Source of the DNA: Bifidobacterium sp. 7101 | GTDB taxonomy: Bacteria; Actinomycetota; Actinomycetes; Actinomycetales; Bifidobacteriaceae | Direction of reading: 5' to 3' | DNA length: 64,000 nucleotides | Assembly (NCBI RefSeq): GCF_000499285.1 | Contig: NZ_AWUN01000005.1 | Span: 1-64,000 of the forward strand | In this document: in pieces, positions 19,243 through 27,942 of the stretch | How the letters are laid out: each line of letters starts with the position of its first letter | Position numbering within the stretch: the first letter of the stretch is position 1 | The notes under the pieces: generated by a model | The model's database searches: none | The model's input: only the letters and a program-made list of their open reading frames with translations | What the model was told of the DNA's origin: nothing | Position numbers and translations under genes: made by a program

Positions 19243-20790
19243 ATGGTCGACCCCAAGGGATTCCTCAAGGTACGCACCCGGCACGAGCTGGCCGAGCGCC
19301 CGGTCGCTGAACGCCTGAAGGACTGGCGCGACGTGCACCAGACCACCAGCCCCGGGCCCTGGACCGCCGAGCAGGCCGCCCGCTGCATGGACTGCGGCAC
19401 CCCCTTCTGCATGACCGGCTGCCCCCTGGGCAACCTGATCCCCGAGTTCAACGACCTGCTGTCCCGGGGCCGCTGGGAGGAGGCCTACGAACGGCTGAGC
19501 CTGACCAACAACTTCCCGGAGTTCACCGGACGGATCTGCCCGGCTCCTTGCGAGTCCTCCTGCGTGCTCTCCATCCATCAGCCGGCCACCACCATCAAGC
19601 TGGACGAGCAGACCATCATCGACCAGGCCTGGTCCCTGGGTCTGGTCAAGCCCCGGCCTCCGCAGCGACTGACCGACATGACCGTGGCCGTGGTCGGGTC
19701 CGGTCCCGCCGGGCTGGCATGCGCCCAGCAACTGACCCGGGCAGGGCACACGGTGGTGGTCTACGAGCGCGCCGACGCCATAGGCGGCCTCCTTCGTTAC
19801 GGCATTCCAGCCTTCAAGCTGGAGAAGTCCTTGTTGGACCGTCGGCTGGAGCAGATGGAGGCCGAAGGGACCCGATTCCGCACCGGTATTGAGGTGGGCC
19901 GAGACCTGACCTGGGACCAATTGCGGGCCCGTTATGACGCCCTGGTGGTGGCCATCGGTTCCACCGAGCCCCGCCGGGTGGACCTGCCCGGGCGGGATTT
20001 GCAGGGCATCCACTACGCCATGGACTTCCTGCCTGATCCCACACGTAAACTCATGGGCCGCGAGCCCATCAACAACATCGACGCGGCCGGCAAGGACGTC
20101 ATCATCATCGGCGGCGGCGACACCGGGTCGGACTGCCTGGGCACGGCCCTGCGAGAGGGTGCCAAGTCGGTTACCGTCCTGCAGATCCGTCCCAAGGAGC
20201 CCTCTTCCAGGCCCGATAACCGGCCCTGGCCGACCTACGCCCGGCTCTACAATCCCACCTCCTCCATGGAGGAGGGTGGACACTACGAGTACGCTGCGGA
20301 CAGTCTTGAGTACCTGGGCGACAGTTCCGATGACCGGATCAACCTGGACCAGAGCAGTGCCCCCACCGGCTTCGACCGGGACCATGAGGGACGGGTGTGC
20401 GGCGTTCGGGTGGTGGACGTCAGCCGGGACGACCAAGACCGAATCGTTCCCCATCCCGATACCGAGCGGGTCCTGCCCGCCGACCTGGTGCTGATCAGCA
20501 TTGGCTTCGCCCATCCGGAGACGGCCACCCTGAGCGGACAGACCGGCATAGGCCTGGACCCTCGCGGCAACGTGGCCCGGGATGCCGACTACGCCACCGA
20601 CCGCGACGGTATCTTCGTCTGCGGTGATGCAGGACGCGGCCAATCCCTGGTGGTCTGGGCCCTGGCCGAGGGTCGTTCCTGCGCTGCGGCCGTGGACCGG
20701 TATCTGACAGGGTCCACCGAGTTGCCCGCCCCCATCCGAGCCGATGAGCGCGCCATGACCCTGCCCGCAGCCGACCGGCGCCCACGCTAA
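19243..20790 (+). CDS. gltD: Glutamate synthase small subunit
   Basis: A 515-residue NADPH-dependent beta subunit that feeds electrons to GltB. The N-terminal cysteine clusters for 4Fe-4S centres are CMDCGTPFCMTGCPLGNLIP (about 47-66) and CPAPCESSC (about 99-107). The FAD fold follows with VVGSGPAGLACAQ (about 150-162), and the NADPH fold with IIGGGDTGSDCLG (about 287-299). A closing GIFVCGDAGRGQSLVVWA block completes the FAD site. AAGGAG within the end of gltB serves as its ribosome site. The pair provides ammonium assimilation together with glutamine synthetase, which GlnE (44984) regulates. Confidence 0.97.
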   Translation: MVDPKGFLKVRTRHELAERPVAERLKDWRDVHQTTSPGPWTAEQAARCMDCGTPFCMTGCPLGNLIPEFNDLLSRGRWEEAYERLSLTNNFPEFTGRICPAPCESSCVLSIHQPATTIKLDEQTIIDQAWSLGLVKPRPPQRLTDMTVAVVGSGPAGLACAQQLTRAGHTVVVYERADAIGGLLRYGIPAFKLEKSLLDRRLEQMEAEGTRFRTGIEVGRDLTWDQLRARYDALVVAIGSTEPRRVDLPGRDLQGIHYAMDFLPDPTRKLMGREPINNIDAAGKDVIIIGGGDTGSDCLGTALREGAKSVTVLQIRPKEPSSRPDNRPWPTYARLYNPTSSMEEGGHYEYAADSLEYLGDSSDDRINLDQSSAPTGFDRDHEGRVCGVRVVDVSRDDQDRIVPHPDTERVLPADLVLISIGFAHPETATLSGQTGIGLDPRGNVARDADYATDRDGIFVCGDAGRGQSLVVWALAEGRSCAAAVDRYLTGSTELPAPIRADERAMTLPAADRRPR

Positions 20791-20835
20791 TATGAAAAGG
20801 AATGGTGCCGATCGAAGGGATGGAGGCAGTGGGAT

Positions 20836-21288
20836 ATGACCAACCGCGCTGAACGTAGGGCGCAGGCCAAGCGGAGCCGCCGTGGCGGCAGCGACGACCG
20901 GAGGATGACGGCCAAAGGCAGGGCTGGAGTGATGGACGAACGGGCCTTGCAGGAGCGCTCCCGTCGGCTGGAGGCTGGCCAGGGAGCCGAGTGGAAGCCC
21001 ACCGGGCACACCGATGACCTGGTGCAGAAGGATTCCGTGGACCCCAATGACCGCAACCCCCGTCTGCTGAGGGCTCCCAGCGGCGTGCGCCAGTGGCTGC
21101 GAATCCTGGTCTGGGCCTTGATCATCTGCTCCGGCCTGGCATTCCTGGTCTGCATGTGGCTGCCACACGTTCCCATCTGGGCCACCATCGCCATCGCGGC
21201 GGTCTTCTGCCTGGGCGTACTGGGGCTCTTCCTGGTCGGCGGCAACCGGGACAATCCCCGTCTGGACTCCTACGGAACGGCCCTGTGA
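20836..21288 (+). CDS. Small membrane protein of unknown function
   Basis: A 150-residue protein with a very basic head (RAERRAQAKRSRRGG), a charged middle, and two hydrophobic segments at about 91-110 and 116-136 near the C-terminus. The short link HVPIW lies between them, so both termini are probably cytoplasmic. I do not recognise a family. GGAGG lies upstream of ATG 20836. The stop is within six bases of the ABC ATPase start, and a GTG at 21285 even overlaps it, so it may be the membrane partner or simply co-transcribed with that ATPase. Confidence 0.75.
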   Translation: MTNRAERRAQAKRSRRGGSDDRRMTAKGRAGVMDERALQERSRRLEAGQGAEWKPTGHTDDLVQKDSVDPNDRNPRLLRAPSGVRQWLRILVWALIICSGLAFLVCMWLPHVPIWATIAIAAVFCLGVLGLFLVGGNRDNPRLDSYGTAL

Positions 21289-21290
21289 CC

Positions 21291-22130
21291 ATGAGCGAAA
21301 GCGTGGCAGAAAAACAGGCCGTGCTCATGCAGCACGTGGGATTCCGCCGTCAGGGCCGGGTTATTCTGGACGATGTCAACCTTGAGGTGGGCCGCGGGCA
21401 GAAGTGGGTGCTCTTCGGGCCTAACGGGGTGGGCAAATCCACCTTGGTGGCCATGATGAGCACACGAGGCTTCCCCAGCACCGGCAGCGTAGAGATCCTG
21501 GGCAACCGGCTGGGCAAGGTGAACGTTTTCTCCTACCGGCATCGGATTGGTCTGGCCTCGGCCGGCCTGGCCAAGACCATCAGTCCTCAGGAGGATCCCT
21601 ACGACGTGGTGCTGACCGCCTTCAGCGACACCACAGGCCGCTGGAGGGAGACCTTCACGCCCGAGCAGGAGGAGGCCACCCTGGCCCTGATGGACCGGTT
21701 CGGCATCACCTACCTCAAGGGCAAGCGCATGTACCGGCTCTCTGAAGGGGAGCGCGGCCGGGTGCTGATATGCCGGGCGTTGATGGCCAATCCCGATCTG
21801 CTCATCCTGGATGAGCCGACCACCGGGCTGGACCTGGGCGGCCGGGAGCTGGTGCTCAGGGCCTTGAGTGACATCGGTCGTGAAGACAAGGACCGCACGG
21901 TCATCCTGGTCACCCACCGGCTTGAGGAGATTCCCCTTGGTTTCAATCGGATAGCCATGATGGGCCGGCGTCCTGCCGACACTGCAGACACCGGCGACCC
22001 GGATCCGGGCACCATCGTCTACCAGGGCCCCTTGGAGGGCGGACTGACTGGTCCGCGTCTGAGCGAGCTCTTCGGTCTGGACCTGACAGTTGTCCACCGC
22101 GACGGACGCTGGGGTGCATTCGCCGTCTGA
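21291..22130 (+). CDS. Orphan ABC transporter ATP-binding protein
   Basis: A 279-residue single ABC ATPase domain. Walker A is GPNGVGKST (about 43-51), the signature is LSEGERGRV (about 148-156) rather than LSGGQ, Walker B is LLILDEPTTGLD (about 168-179), and the H-loop is VTHRLEEIP. The variant signature and the EEIP after the H-loop resemble the stand-alone YlmA/ModF-like ATPases. No permease with typical features is adjacent, only the two-segment protein before it. ATG 21291 was preferred. GTG 21285 is possible and would overlap the previous stop. Confidence 0.85.
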   Translation: MSESVAEKQAVLMQHVGFRRQGRVILDDVNLEVGRGQKWVLFGPNGVGKSTLVAMMSTRGFPSTGSVEILGNRLGKVNVFSYRHRIGLASAGLAKTISPQEDPYDVVLTAFSDTTGRWRETFTPEQEEATLALMDRFGITYLKGKRMYRLSEGERGRVLICRALMANPDLLILDEPTTGLDLGGRELVLRALSDIGREDKDRTVILVTHRLEEIPLGFNRIAMMGRRPADTADTGDPDPGTIVYQGPLEGGLTGPRLSELFGLDLTVVHRDGRWGAFAV

Positions 22131-22272
22131 ACGCCACTGCCCGCGGACCCGTTCTGACACGCCCGTATCAGCTCAAGGAATAGCAAATTCGTTGGCCAAG
22201 GCACGGGTATAGACTGTGGTGGTTTGTCTGCCCGGGGACCGCGGCAGACCTGTATGCGTGAAGGATGTTGAC

Positions 22273-24036
22273 GTGATCAAGATATGGACCCGCTACCTGC
22301 GGCCTTACTGGCTCCAGGTGGCCGTTCTGGTGCTCTTTCAGGTGGCGCAGACGGCCTTGAATCTCTACCTGCCCAACCTGCAGGCGGACATCATCGACAA
22401 GGGCGTGGCCGTAGGCGACCAGGATGCCATCTACAGGATCGGCTGGGAGATGATGGGCATCACCGCCGTCCAGATTGTGGCCAACGTGGTAGCCGTCTAC
22501 TGCGCCACCCGGCTGGCCATGAGGATGGGCTACGAGCTGCGCAGGGATCTGTTCGCCTCGGTGGAGGGCTTCAGCCTCAACGAGATCGAGCGTTTCTCGG
22601 CAGGTTCCCTGATCACACGCACCACCAACGACGTCCAGCAGATGCAGATGACCACCATGCAGACACTGATGATTATTCTGCAGGCCCCGGTCATGCTGAT
22701 CGGCGGTCTGGTTTTGGCCCTGCGTCAGGACGGCCCCCTGACCTGGTCCCTGGCGGTCATTGTGCCCCTGATCCTGGTGGTGGCACTGGTGCTCATGGGC
22801 AAAATGGGGCCCTTGTTCACCCGTCTGCAGAACATGCTGGACTCGGTCAACCGCCTGGTCCGCGAGCAGATCTCCGGGGTGCGGGTCATCCGAGCCTTCG
22901 TCCGCGAAAAGACCGAGGCCGCCCGCTTCGACAAGGCCAACCGCGACGTCTACGGTGTCCTGATCTCCACCGGTAGGCTGATGAGCATGATGGTGCCGCT
23001 CATGTGGTTCCTGCTGAACATGTCCAACGTTGCCATCATGTGGTTCGGCGGCCGACGCATCGACTCCGGCGCCATGCAGATCGGTGCCCTGCAGGCCTTC
23101 ATCCAGTACCTGATGATTATCCTGTCAGGCCTGATGATGGCTGCCATGATGTCGGTCATGCTGCCAAGGGCGGCTGTAGCCGCCCGAAGGATCAACGAGG
23201 TTCTGGAGGCCACCAGCGAGATTGCCGCTCCTGAGCATCCCTACCGGAACGAGCACCCCCAGGGACTACTGGAGTTCAAGCACGTGGACTTCAGCTACCC
23301 GGGCGCCCAGGACCCGGTTCTTTCGGACATCTCCTTTACCGCCCGGCCGGGCACGACCACGGCCATCATCGGGGCCACGGGATCCGGCAAGTCCACCATC
23401 ATCCGGCTGGCCAACCGCATGTTCGACGTCACCGACGGCCAGGTCCTGGTGGACGGGCACGACGTGCGTGAGTACGACCCCGACCAGCTGGCCCTGATCT
23501 TCGGGCCGGTCCCGCAGAAGGCCACCCTCTTCACCGGCACCATCCGCGACAACATGCAGTACGGGGACCCAGACGCCGACGACGACCGCATCTGGGAAGC
23601 CCTGCGCATCGCCCAGGCCGAGGACTTCGTGCGGGAGATCCCTGAGGGTCTGGACGCCCGCGTGGCCGAGGGCGGCACCAACTTCTCAGGCGGGCAGAAG
23701 CAGCGGCTCTGCATGGCCAGGGCCATTCTGCGCAACCCCCGCATCTACACCTTCGACGACTCCTTCTCCGCGCTGGACATGACCACCGACCGAGCCTTGC
23801 ATGAGGCCCTGGTGCCGGTCACCCGCGAAGCAACCCAGATTGTGGTGGCCCAGAGGGCGGCATCCATCCGGCAGGCCGATCAGATTCTGGTCCTGGAACG
23901 CGGTCGCATCGTCGGCCGGGGCACCCACGACGAGCTCATGGAGGACTGCGCTACTTATCAGGAGATCGTCCAGTCCCAGGGCGGGCAGGGTCCCGACGTG
24001 GAAGAGCTCAGCATTGACGAGGGGAGGGCCGAGTAG
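22273..24036 (+). CDS. ABC exporter half-transporter, degenerate-site subunit
   Basis: A 587-residue half-transporter. Six membrane segments (about 1-300) precede a nucleotide-binding domain with Walker A GATGSGKST (about 370), signature FSGGQKQ and Walker B YTFDDSFSALD, in which Asp496 replaces the usual catalytic glutamate. That substitution marks the non-hydrolysing site subunit in heterodimeric exporters such as TM287/288 and BmrCD. AAGGA at 22261-22265 sets the GTG start at 22273. The next gene starts directly after the stop (TAGATG), and the two proteins should pair. The substrate is not predictable and may be drugs, lipids or peptides. Confidence 0.92.
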   Translation: MIKIWTRYLRPYWLQVAVLVLFQVAQTALNLYLPNLQADIIDKGVAVGDQDAIYRIGWEMMGITAVQIVANVVAVYCATRLAMRMGYELRRDLFASVEGFSLNEIERFSAGSLITRTTNDVQQMQMTTMQTLMIILQAPVMLIGGLVLALRQDGPLTWSLAVIVPLILVVALVLMGKMGPLFTRLQNMLDSVNRLVREQISGVRVIRAFVREKTEAARFDKANRDVYGVLISTGRLMSMMVPLMWFLLNMSNVAIMWFGGRRIDSGAMQIGALQAFIQYLMIILSGLMMAAMMSVMLPRAAVAARRINEVLEATSEIAAPEHPYRNEHPQGLLEFKHVDFSYPGAQDPVLSDISFTARPGTTTAIIGATGSGKSTIIRLANRMFDVTDGQVLVDGHDVREYDPDQLALIFGPVPQKATLFTGTIRDNMQYGDPDADDDRIWEALRIAQAEDFVREIPEGLDARVAEGGTNFSGGQKQRLCMARAILRNPRIYTFDDSFSALDMTTDRALHEALVPVTREATQIVVAQRAASIRQADQILVLERGRIVGRGTHDELMEDCATYQEIVQSQGGQGPDVEELSIDEGRAE

Positions 24037-25983
24037 ATGGCTAAGGACTTGAGCGCGAATACAGGCTCGCAGGCCGTAAGCGGCCGCCGTCACACTGTGG
24101 GCCGGCTGGTCCATTATCTGCTGGCCAGCCCCTGGAGGGTCATCGTCATGGTCCTCGCCGGCATGACCGCCGTGGCCATGATCGTCATCGGCCCCAAGGT
24201 CATGGGCGAGGCCACCAATGTCCTCTTCGAGGGGCTGCTGGGGTCCATGCTGGTGAAGATGGGCGCCAAGCCCGGTACCCCCAAGCAGGCTGTGGTCACC
24301 TACTTGCAGTCCCGCGGCCAGGACAAGTTCGCCCGGATGATTGACTCCATGAACGTCCAGGTGGGCGTGGGGATCGACTGGGGGCGCTTCGGCACCATCC
24401 TCATGTTCGTCATCGGCATCTATCTGGTCTCCATCCTGGTCAGGCTGGTGCAGAACTTCCTGATGACCCGGCTGGTCTCCGACGCGGTCTACACCATGCG
24501 CAGGCAGATCGAGGACAAGCTGGACCGGTTGCCCCTTCAGTACTTCGACCGGACCCCGCGCGGCGAGGTCATGAGCCGGACCACCAACGACATCGACAAT
24601 ATCTCAGGCACCCTGCAACAGATCCTGGGCGAGCTGCTCTTCTCGGTCTTCTCCATCATCGGCGCCTTCATCATGATGCTGACCATCTCGCCCCTGCTGA
24701 CCCTGATCGCCTTCATCATCATCCCGGTCATGGCCCTGTGCGCGGGCATCATCCTCAAGAAGACCCAGCCCCAGTTCACTAGGCAGTGGATCCGCACCGG
24801 CCAGGTCAACAGCCACGTGGAGGAGATGTTCTCCGGCCACATGGTGGTCCGGGCCTTCGGCCACCAGCGCAAGGCCGAGGAGGAGTTCGAGGAGCGCAAC
24901 CAGGAGCTCTACCAGGCCAGCTTCAAGGCTTCCTTCTTCTCCGCCCTGGTCACGCCCATGTCAACCTTCTTCGGCAACCTGAGCTTCGTGATCGTGGTCA
25001 TCATCGGCGGCGTGCACGTGCTCAACGGCAGCATGAGCCTGGGCGGTCTGCAGGCCTTCACCCAGTACACCCGTCAGGCCTCTCAGCCCATCGGTCAGCT
25101 GGCCTCCATGGGCACCATGCTCCAGTCCTCCCTGGCCTCCTGCCGCAGGGTCTTCGACTTCCTGGACGAGGCCGAAGAGGTGCCGGACATCGAGCATCCC
25201 GACCATCTGGGACAGGAGACCGGAGGCAAGGTCGAGGGCCACGTCCGCTTCGACCACGTCCGCTTCTCCTACGATCCGGCCGAGCCGTTGATCAAGGACC
25301 TGTCCATCGAAGCCAAGCCCGGGCAGACCATCGCCATCGTCGGGCCCACCGGGGCGGGCAAGACCACCCTGGTCAACCTGCTCATGCGCTTCTACGAGAT
25401 CCAAGGCGGGCGCATCACCATCGACGGCGTGGACACCTCCAGGGTGACCCGTCACGACCTGCGCAGCCACTTCGGCATGGTCCTGCAGGACACCTGGCTA
25501 TTCGACGGCACTGTTCGCGACAACCTGCTCTACGGGCTGGACGAGGGGCAGACCATCCCAGAGCAGACCATGATCGATGGCGCCAAGGCAACGCACGTGG
25601 ACGAGTTCATCCGCAAGCTGCCTCAGGGCTACGACACCGTTTTGAATGAGGACAGCAGCGAGCTCAGCCAGGGCGAACGCCAGCTGATGACCATCTGCCG
25701 GGCCTTCCTGTCCGACCCGGACATCCTGATTCTGGACGAGGCCACATCCTCGGTGGATACCAGAACCGAGCTGCTGGTCCAGCAGGCCATGAACACCCTG
25801 CGCAAGGGCAGGACCTCCTTCGTCATCGCCCACCGGCTGTCCACCATCCGCGACGCCGACCTGATCCTGGTGGTCAACCACGGTTCGGTTGTCGAGCAGG
25901 GCACCCACGACCAGCTGTTGGAGCGTGGCGGGGCCTATGCCTCCCTCTACAACTCCCAGTTCACCAAGGGCGAGGAGGACTGA
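24037..25983 (+). CDS. ABC exporter half-transporter, catalytic-site subunit
   Basis: A 648-residue half-transporter. An extended first loop (about 60-115) lies between TM1 and TM2, and six membrane segments end near residue 350. In the ATPase domain Walker A is GPTGAGKTT (about 432-440), the signature is LSQGERQ (degenerate) and Walker B is LILDEATSSVD with the catalytic glutamate intact. Degenerate signature here plus degenerate Walker B in the partner place one defective ATP site across the dimer interface, as in known heterodimeric exporters. The start abuts the stop of the partner gene, so the two are made in equal amounts. Confidence 0.93.
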   Translation: MAKDLSANTGSQAVSGRRHTVGRLVHYLLASPWRVIVMVLAGMTAVAMIVIGPKVMGEATNVLFEGLLGSMLVKMGAKPGTPKQAVVTYLQSRGQDKFARMIDSMNVQVGVGIDWGRFGTILMFVIGIYLVSILVRLVQNFLMTRLVSDAVYTMRRQIEDKLDRLPLQYFDRTPRGEVMSRTTNDIDNISGTLQQILGELLFSVFSIIGAFIMMLTISPLLTLIAFIIIPVMALCAGIILKKTQPQFTRQWIRTGQVNSHVEEMFSGHMVVRAFGHQRKAEEEFEERNQELYQASFKASFFSALVTPMSTFFGNLSFVIVVIIGGVHVLNGSMSLGGLQAFTQYTRQASQPIGQLASMGTMLQSSLASCRRVFDFLDEAEEVPDIEHPDHLGQETGGKVEGHVRFDHVRFSYDPAEPLIKDLSIEAKPGQTIAIVGPTGAGKTTLVNLLMRFYEIQGGRITIDGVDTSRVTRHDLRSHFGMVLQDTWLFDGTVRDNLLYGLDEGQTIPEQTMIDGAKATHVDEFIRKLPQGYDTVLNEDSSELSQGERQLMTICRAFLSDPDILILDEATSSVDTRTELLVQQAMNTLRKGRTSFVIAHRLSTIRDADLILVVNHGSVVEQGTHDQLLERGGAYASLYNSQFTKGEED

Positions 25984-25989
25984 GGAGGT

Positions 25990-27123
25990 ATGAGCTTGAG
26001 ACGCGGTCCGCTGAGCGTAGGGGAGCGGGTCCAGCTGACCGACCGGCGTGGCCGCAAGCTGACGGTCATGCTGGAACCAGACGGCCTCACCCAGACCGAC
26101 CACGGTCTCCTGCCGCACGAGGCCATGATCGGTCTGCCCGAGGGGTCCGTGGTGGTGACCATCTCGGCCGACAAGTGGCGGCAGATGCGTCACAAGCAGG
26201 ATGCCGACACCGACACAGGGGAGCATGACAGGGCCAAGCCCTGGAAGTCCTCGCGAGGCATCGGAGGATGGGCTTTCACGGTCATGCGTCCTCGGCTGGA
26301 GGACTACATTCTCTCCATGCCTCGCGGCGCCCAGATCATGTACCCCAAGGATGTGGCCAGGGTCATTCTCCTTGGCGACATACGTCCCGGCATGAGGGTC
26401 TTGGAGTCGGGAGCCGGTTCAGGGGCGATGAGCCTGGGTCTTCTGGATGCCATCGGCGCGGAAGGAAAACTGACCAGCATCGAGAGGCGGGAGGAGTTCG
26501 CCAGGGTGGCCATGGGCAACGCCACCGTCTTCTTTGGGCAGCGCCCTGCCCAGTGGGACCTGCGTACCGGCGACTTCGACACCGTTGCTGCCGACCTGCC
26601 CGAGGACGGATTCGACCGTATTGTTCTGGACATGCTGGATCCCTGGAACCGTCTGGAGCAGGCATATCGGGTCATGGCCCCGGGCGGCGTGCTGACCGCC
26701 TATGTGACCACCACCACTCAGCTCAGCCGACTGGCCGAGGCCCTGCGCGCAGACGGTCGATGGACCGAGCCCGAAATCATGGAGAGCCTGGAGCGCTCCT
26801 GGAAGGCAGACGGCCTGGCGGTGCGACCCGAGCACGAGATGATCGGGCACACCGGCTTCCTCTTGACCAGCAGGGCCATGGCTCCCGGCCAGGAGGCTCT
26901 GCGTAAGCATATCCGGGCCACCAAGGACTACCAGACTGACGTGGATCAGGGCCGGCGGCCTGCCAAGATCAGCGGCTCCAATCACGAGCGCGAGATGCAG
27001 GATCTGGAGAATCTCGAGGATCTGGAGCTGCGCCGGGTCTCCGATCGTAAGCTGCGCAAGGTGTTGCGTGATCTGGATCATCAGGTGCGCACCCTGGAAG
27101 GCGGCAGTGAGCAGGAAAGCTGA
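25990..27123 (+). CDS. trmI: tRNA (adenine-58-N1)-methyltransferase
   Basis: A 377-residue GCD14/TrmI-family enzyme that makes m1A58 in the T-loop of tRNAs. The N-terminal beta domain (about 1-60) is followed by the catalytic fold with YPKDVARVILLGDIRPGMRVLESGAGSG in that order (about 118-145), where ESGAGSG is motif I. FDRIVLDMLDPW is motif IV. The C-terminal 60 residues are charged and helical. AGGAGG sits one base before ATG 25990 but seven before TTG 25996, so the true start may be the TTG two codons later. It directly follows the ABC exporter genes. The actinobacterial neighbour Mpa is absent. Confidence 0.93.
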   Translation: MSLRRGPLSVGERVQLTDRRGRKLTVMLEPDGLTQTDHGLLPHEAMIGLPEGSVVVTISADKWRQMRHKQDADTDTGEHDRAKPWKSSRGIGGWAFTVMRPRLEDYILSMPRGAQIMYPKDVARVILLGDIRPGMRVLESGAGSGAMSLGLLDAIGAEGKLTSIERREEFARVAMGNATVFFGQRPAQWDLRTGDFDTVAADLPEDGFDRIVLDMLDPWNRLEQAYRVMAPGGVLTAYVTTTTQLSRLAEALRADGRWTEPEIMESLERSWKADGLAVRPEHEMIGHTGFLLTSRAMAPGQEALRKHIRATKDYQTDVDQGRRPAKISGSNHEREMQDLENLEDLELRRVSDRKLRKVLRDLDHQVRTLEGGSEQES

Positions 27124-27203
27124 TTGCCCATGACCTGCGCCTTCAGTCAGCTCTGTCATAATGGAGAAGACGCCTGATAGGAACTCCGGGAAAGGAAGTA
27201 TGC

Positions 27204-27764
27204 ATGGGTTTGCGAAAAGGTCTGAAGGCCGAGGATCTGCGCAGGTGCAGCCGGACACTCATGCTCATGCGTCATGCCAAGACCGAACGCCAGGGGTCAC
27301 AGGGTGATCGCAGCCGTCAGCTGACCGACCGAGGCCGGAAACAGGCCCGAATCATGGGTCGTGGATTGACCGCTTTGGGCCTGGTTCCCGACCGCATCAT
27401 CTGCTCGGGTGCGCCCCGGGCACGTCAGACCCTGGACGGCATGCTCAAGCCCCTGGGTGACGGGCCGCGGGTCGATTACCGGGAATCCCTCTATGAATCC
27501 GGCATGCAGGCGGTCTTCGACGAGCTGGCGCAGTCCGAGGATCGTGACCGCCGGGTCCTCATCCTAGGGCATGAACCCACCATGTCTATCTGCTCACAGT
27601 GGCTGGCCGAGGACAACTCCGACCCCGACCTATTGGACCTGCTCAATCTTGGACTGCCGCCGGCCACCATGGTCGTGCTGGGGTCTGAGCGACCATTGAC
27701 CGACTGGGGAACCCACCAGGCCCGTTTGCTTGGCATTCTGGGCCCTCAGGACCTTGAAGACTGA
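27204..27764 (+). CDS. SixA-like histidine phosphatase
   Basis: A 186-residue histidine phosphatase superfamily protein. The catalytic motif is LMLMRHAKTE (histidine at about residue 24), and the second conserved histidine is in LILGHEPTMS (about 115). The short length without a large cap domain and the RHAKTE rather than RHGxT start match the SixA branch, known to act on phosphohistidine in histidine phosphotransfer domains. The substrate here is not known. AAAGGAAG lies upstream of ATG 27204. About 180 bases separate it from metE. Confidence 0.85.
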   Translation: MGLRKGLKAEDLRRCSRTLMLMRHAKTERQGSQGDRSRQLTDRGRKQARIMGRGLTALGLVPDRIICSGAPRARQTLDGMLKPLGDGPRVDYRESLYESGMQAVFDELAQSEDRDRRVLILGHEPTMSICSQWLAEDNSDPDLLDLLNLGLPPATMVVLGSERPLTDWGTHQARLLGILGPQDLED

Positions 27765-27942
27765 CCGGCATAAGAAGCCGTAGACGATCTTCTATAGGCA
27801 GTCTTGGCGACCAATAATCCCCTGGCTGCTGTCATGTCGTTATCGATTCAATTTATGGCGACACCTTATTTGCACCAATTACCCGCCTCCCCCCGCCGCT
27901 GATAGGCTGACCGGAGACATCAGGACGAAACTGGGAGGTTTC

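Noticed and set aside
27765-27942. Possible SAM riboswitch or other leader element before metE
   Set aside because: No SAM-I, -II or -IV core sequence or matching stems could be found; only two similar GGCGAC words, too little to claim an element.
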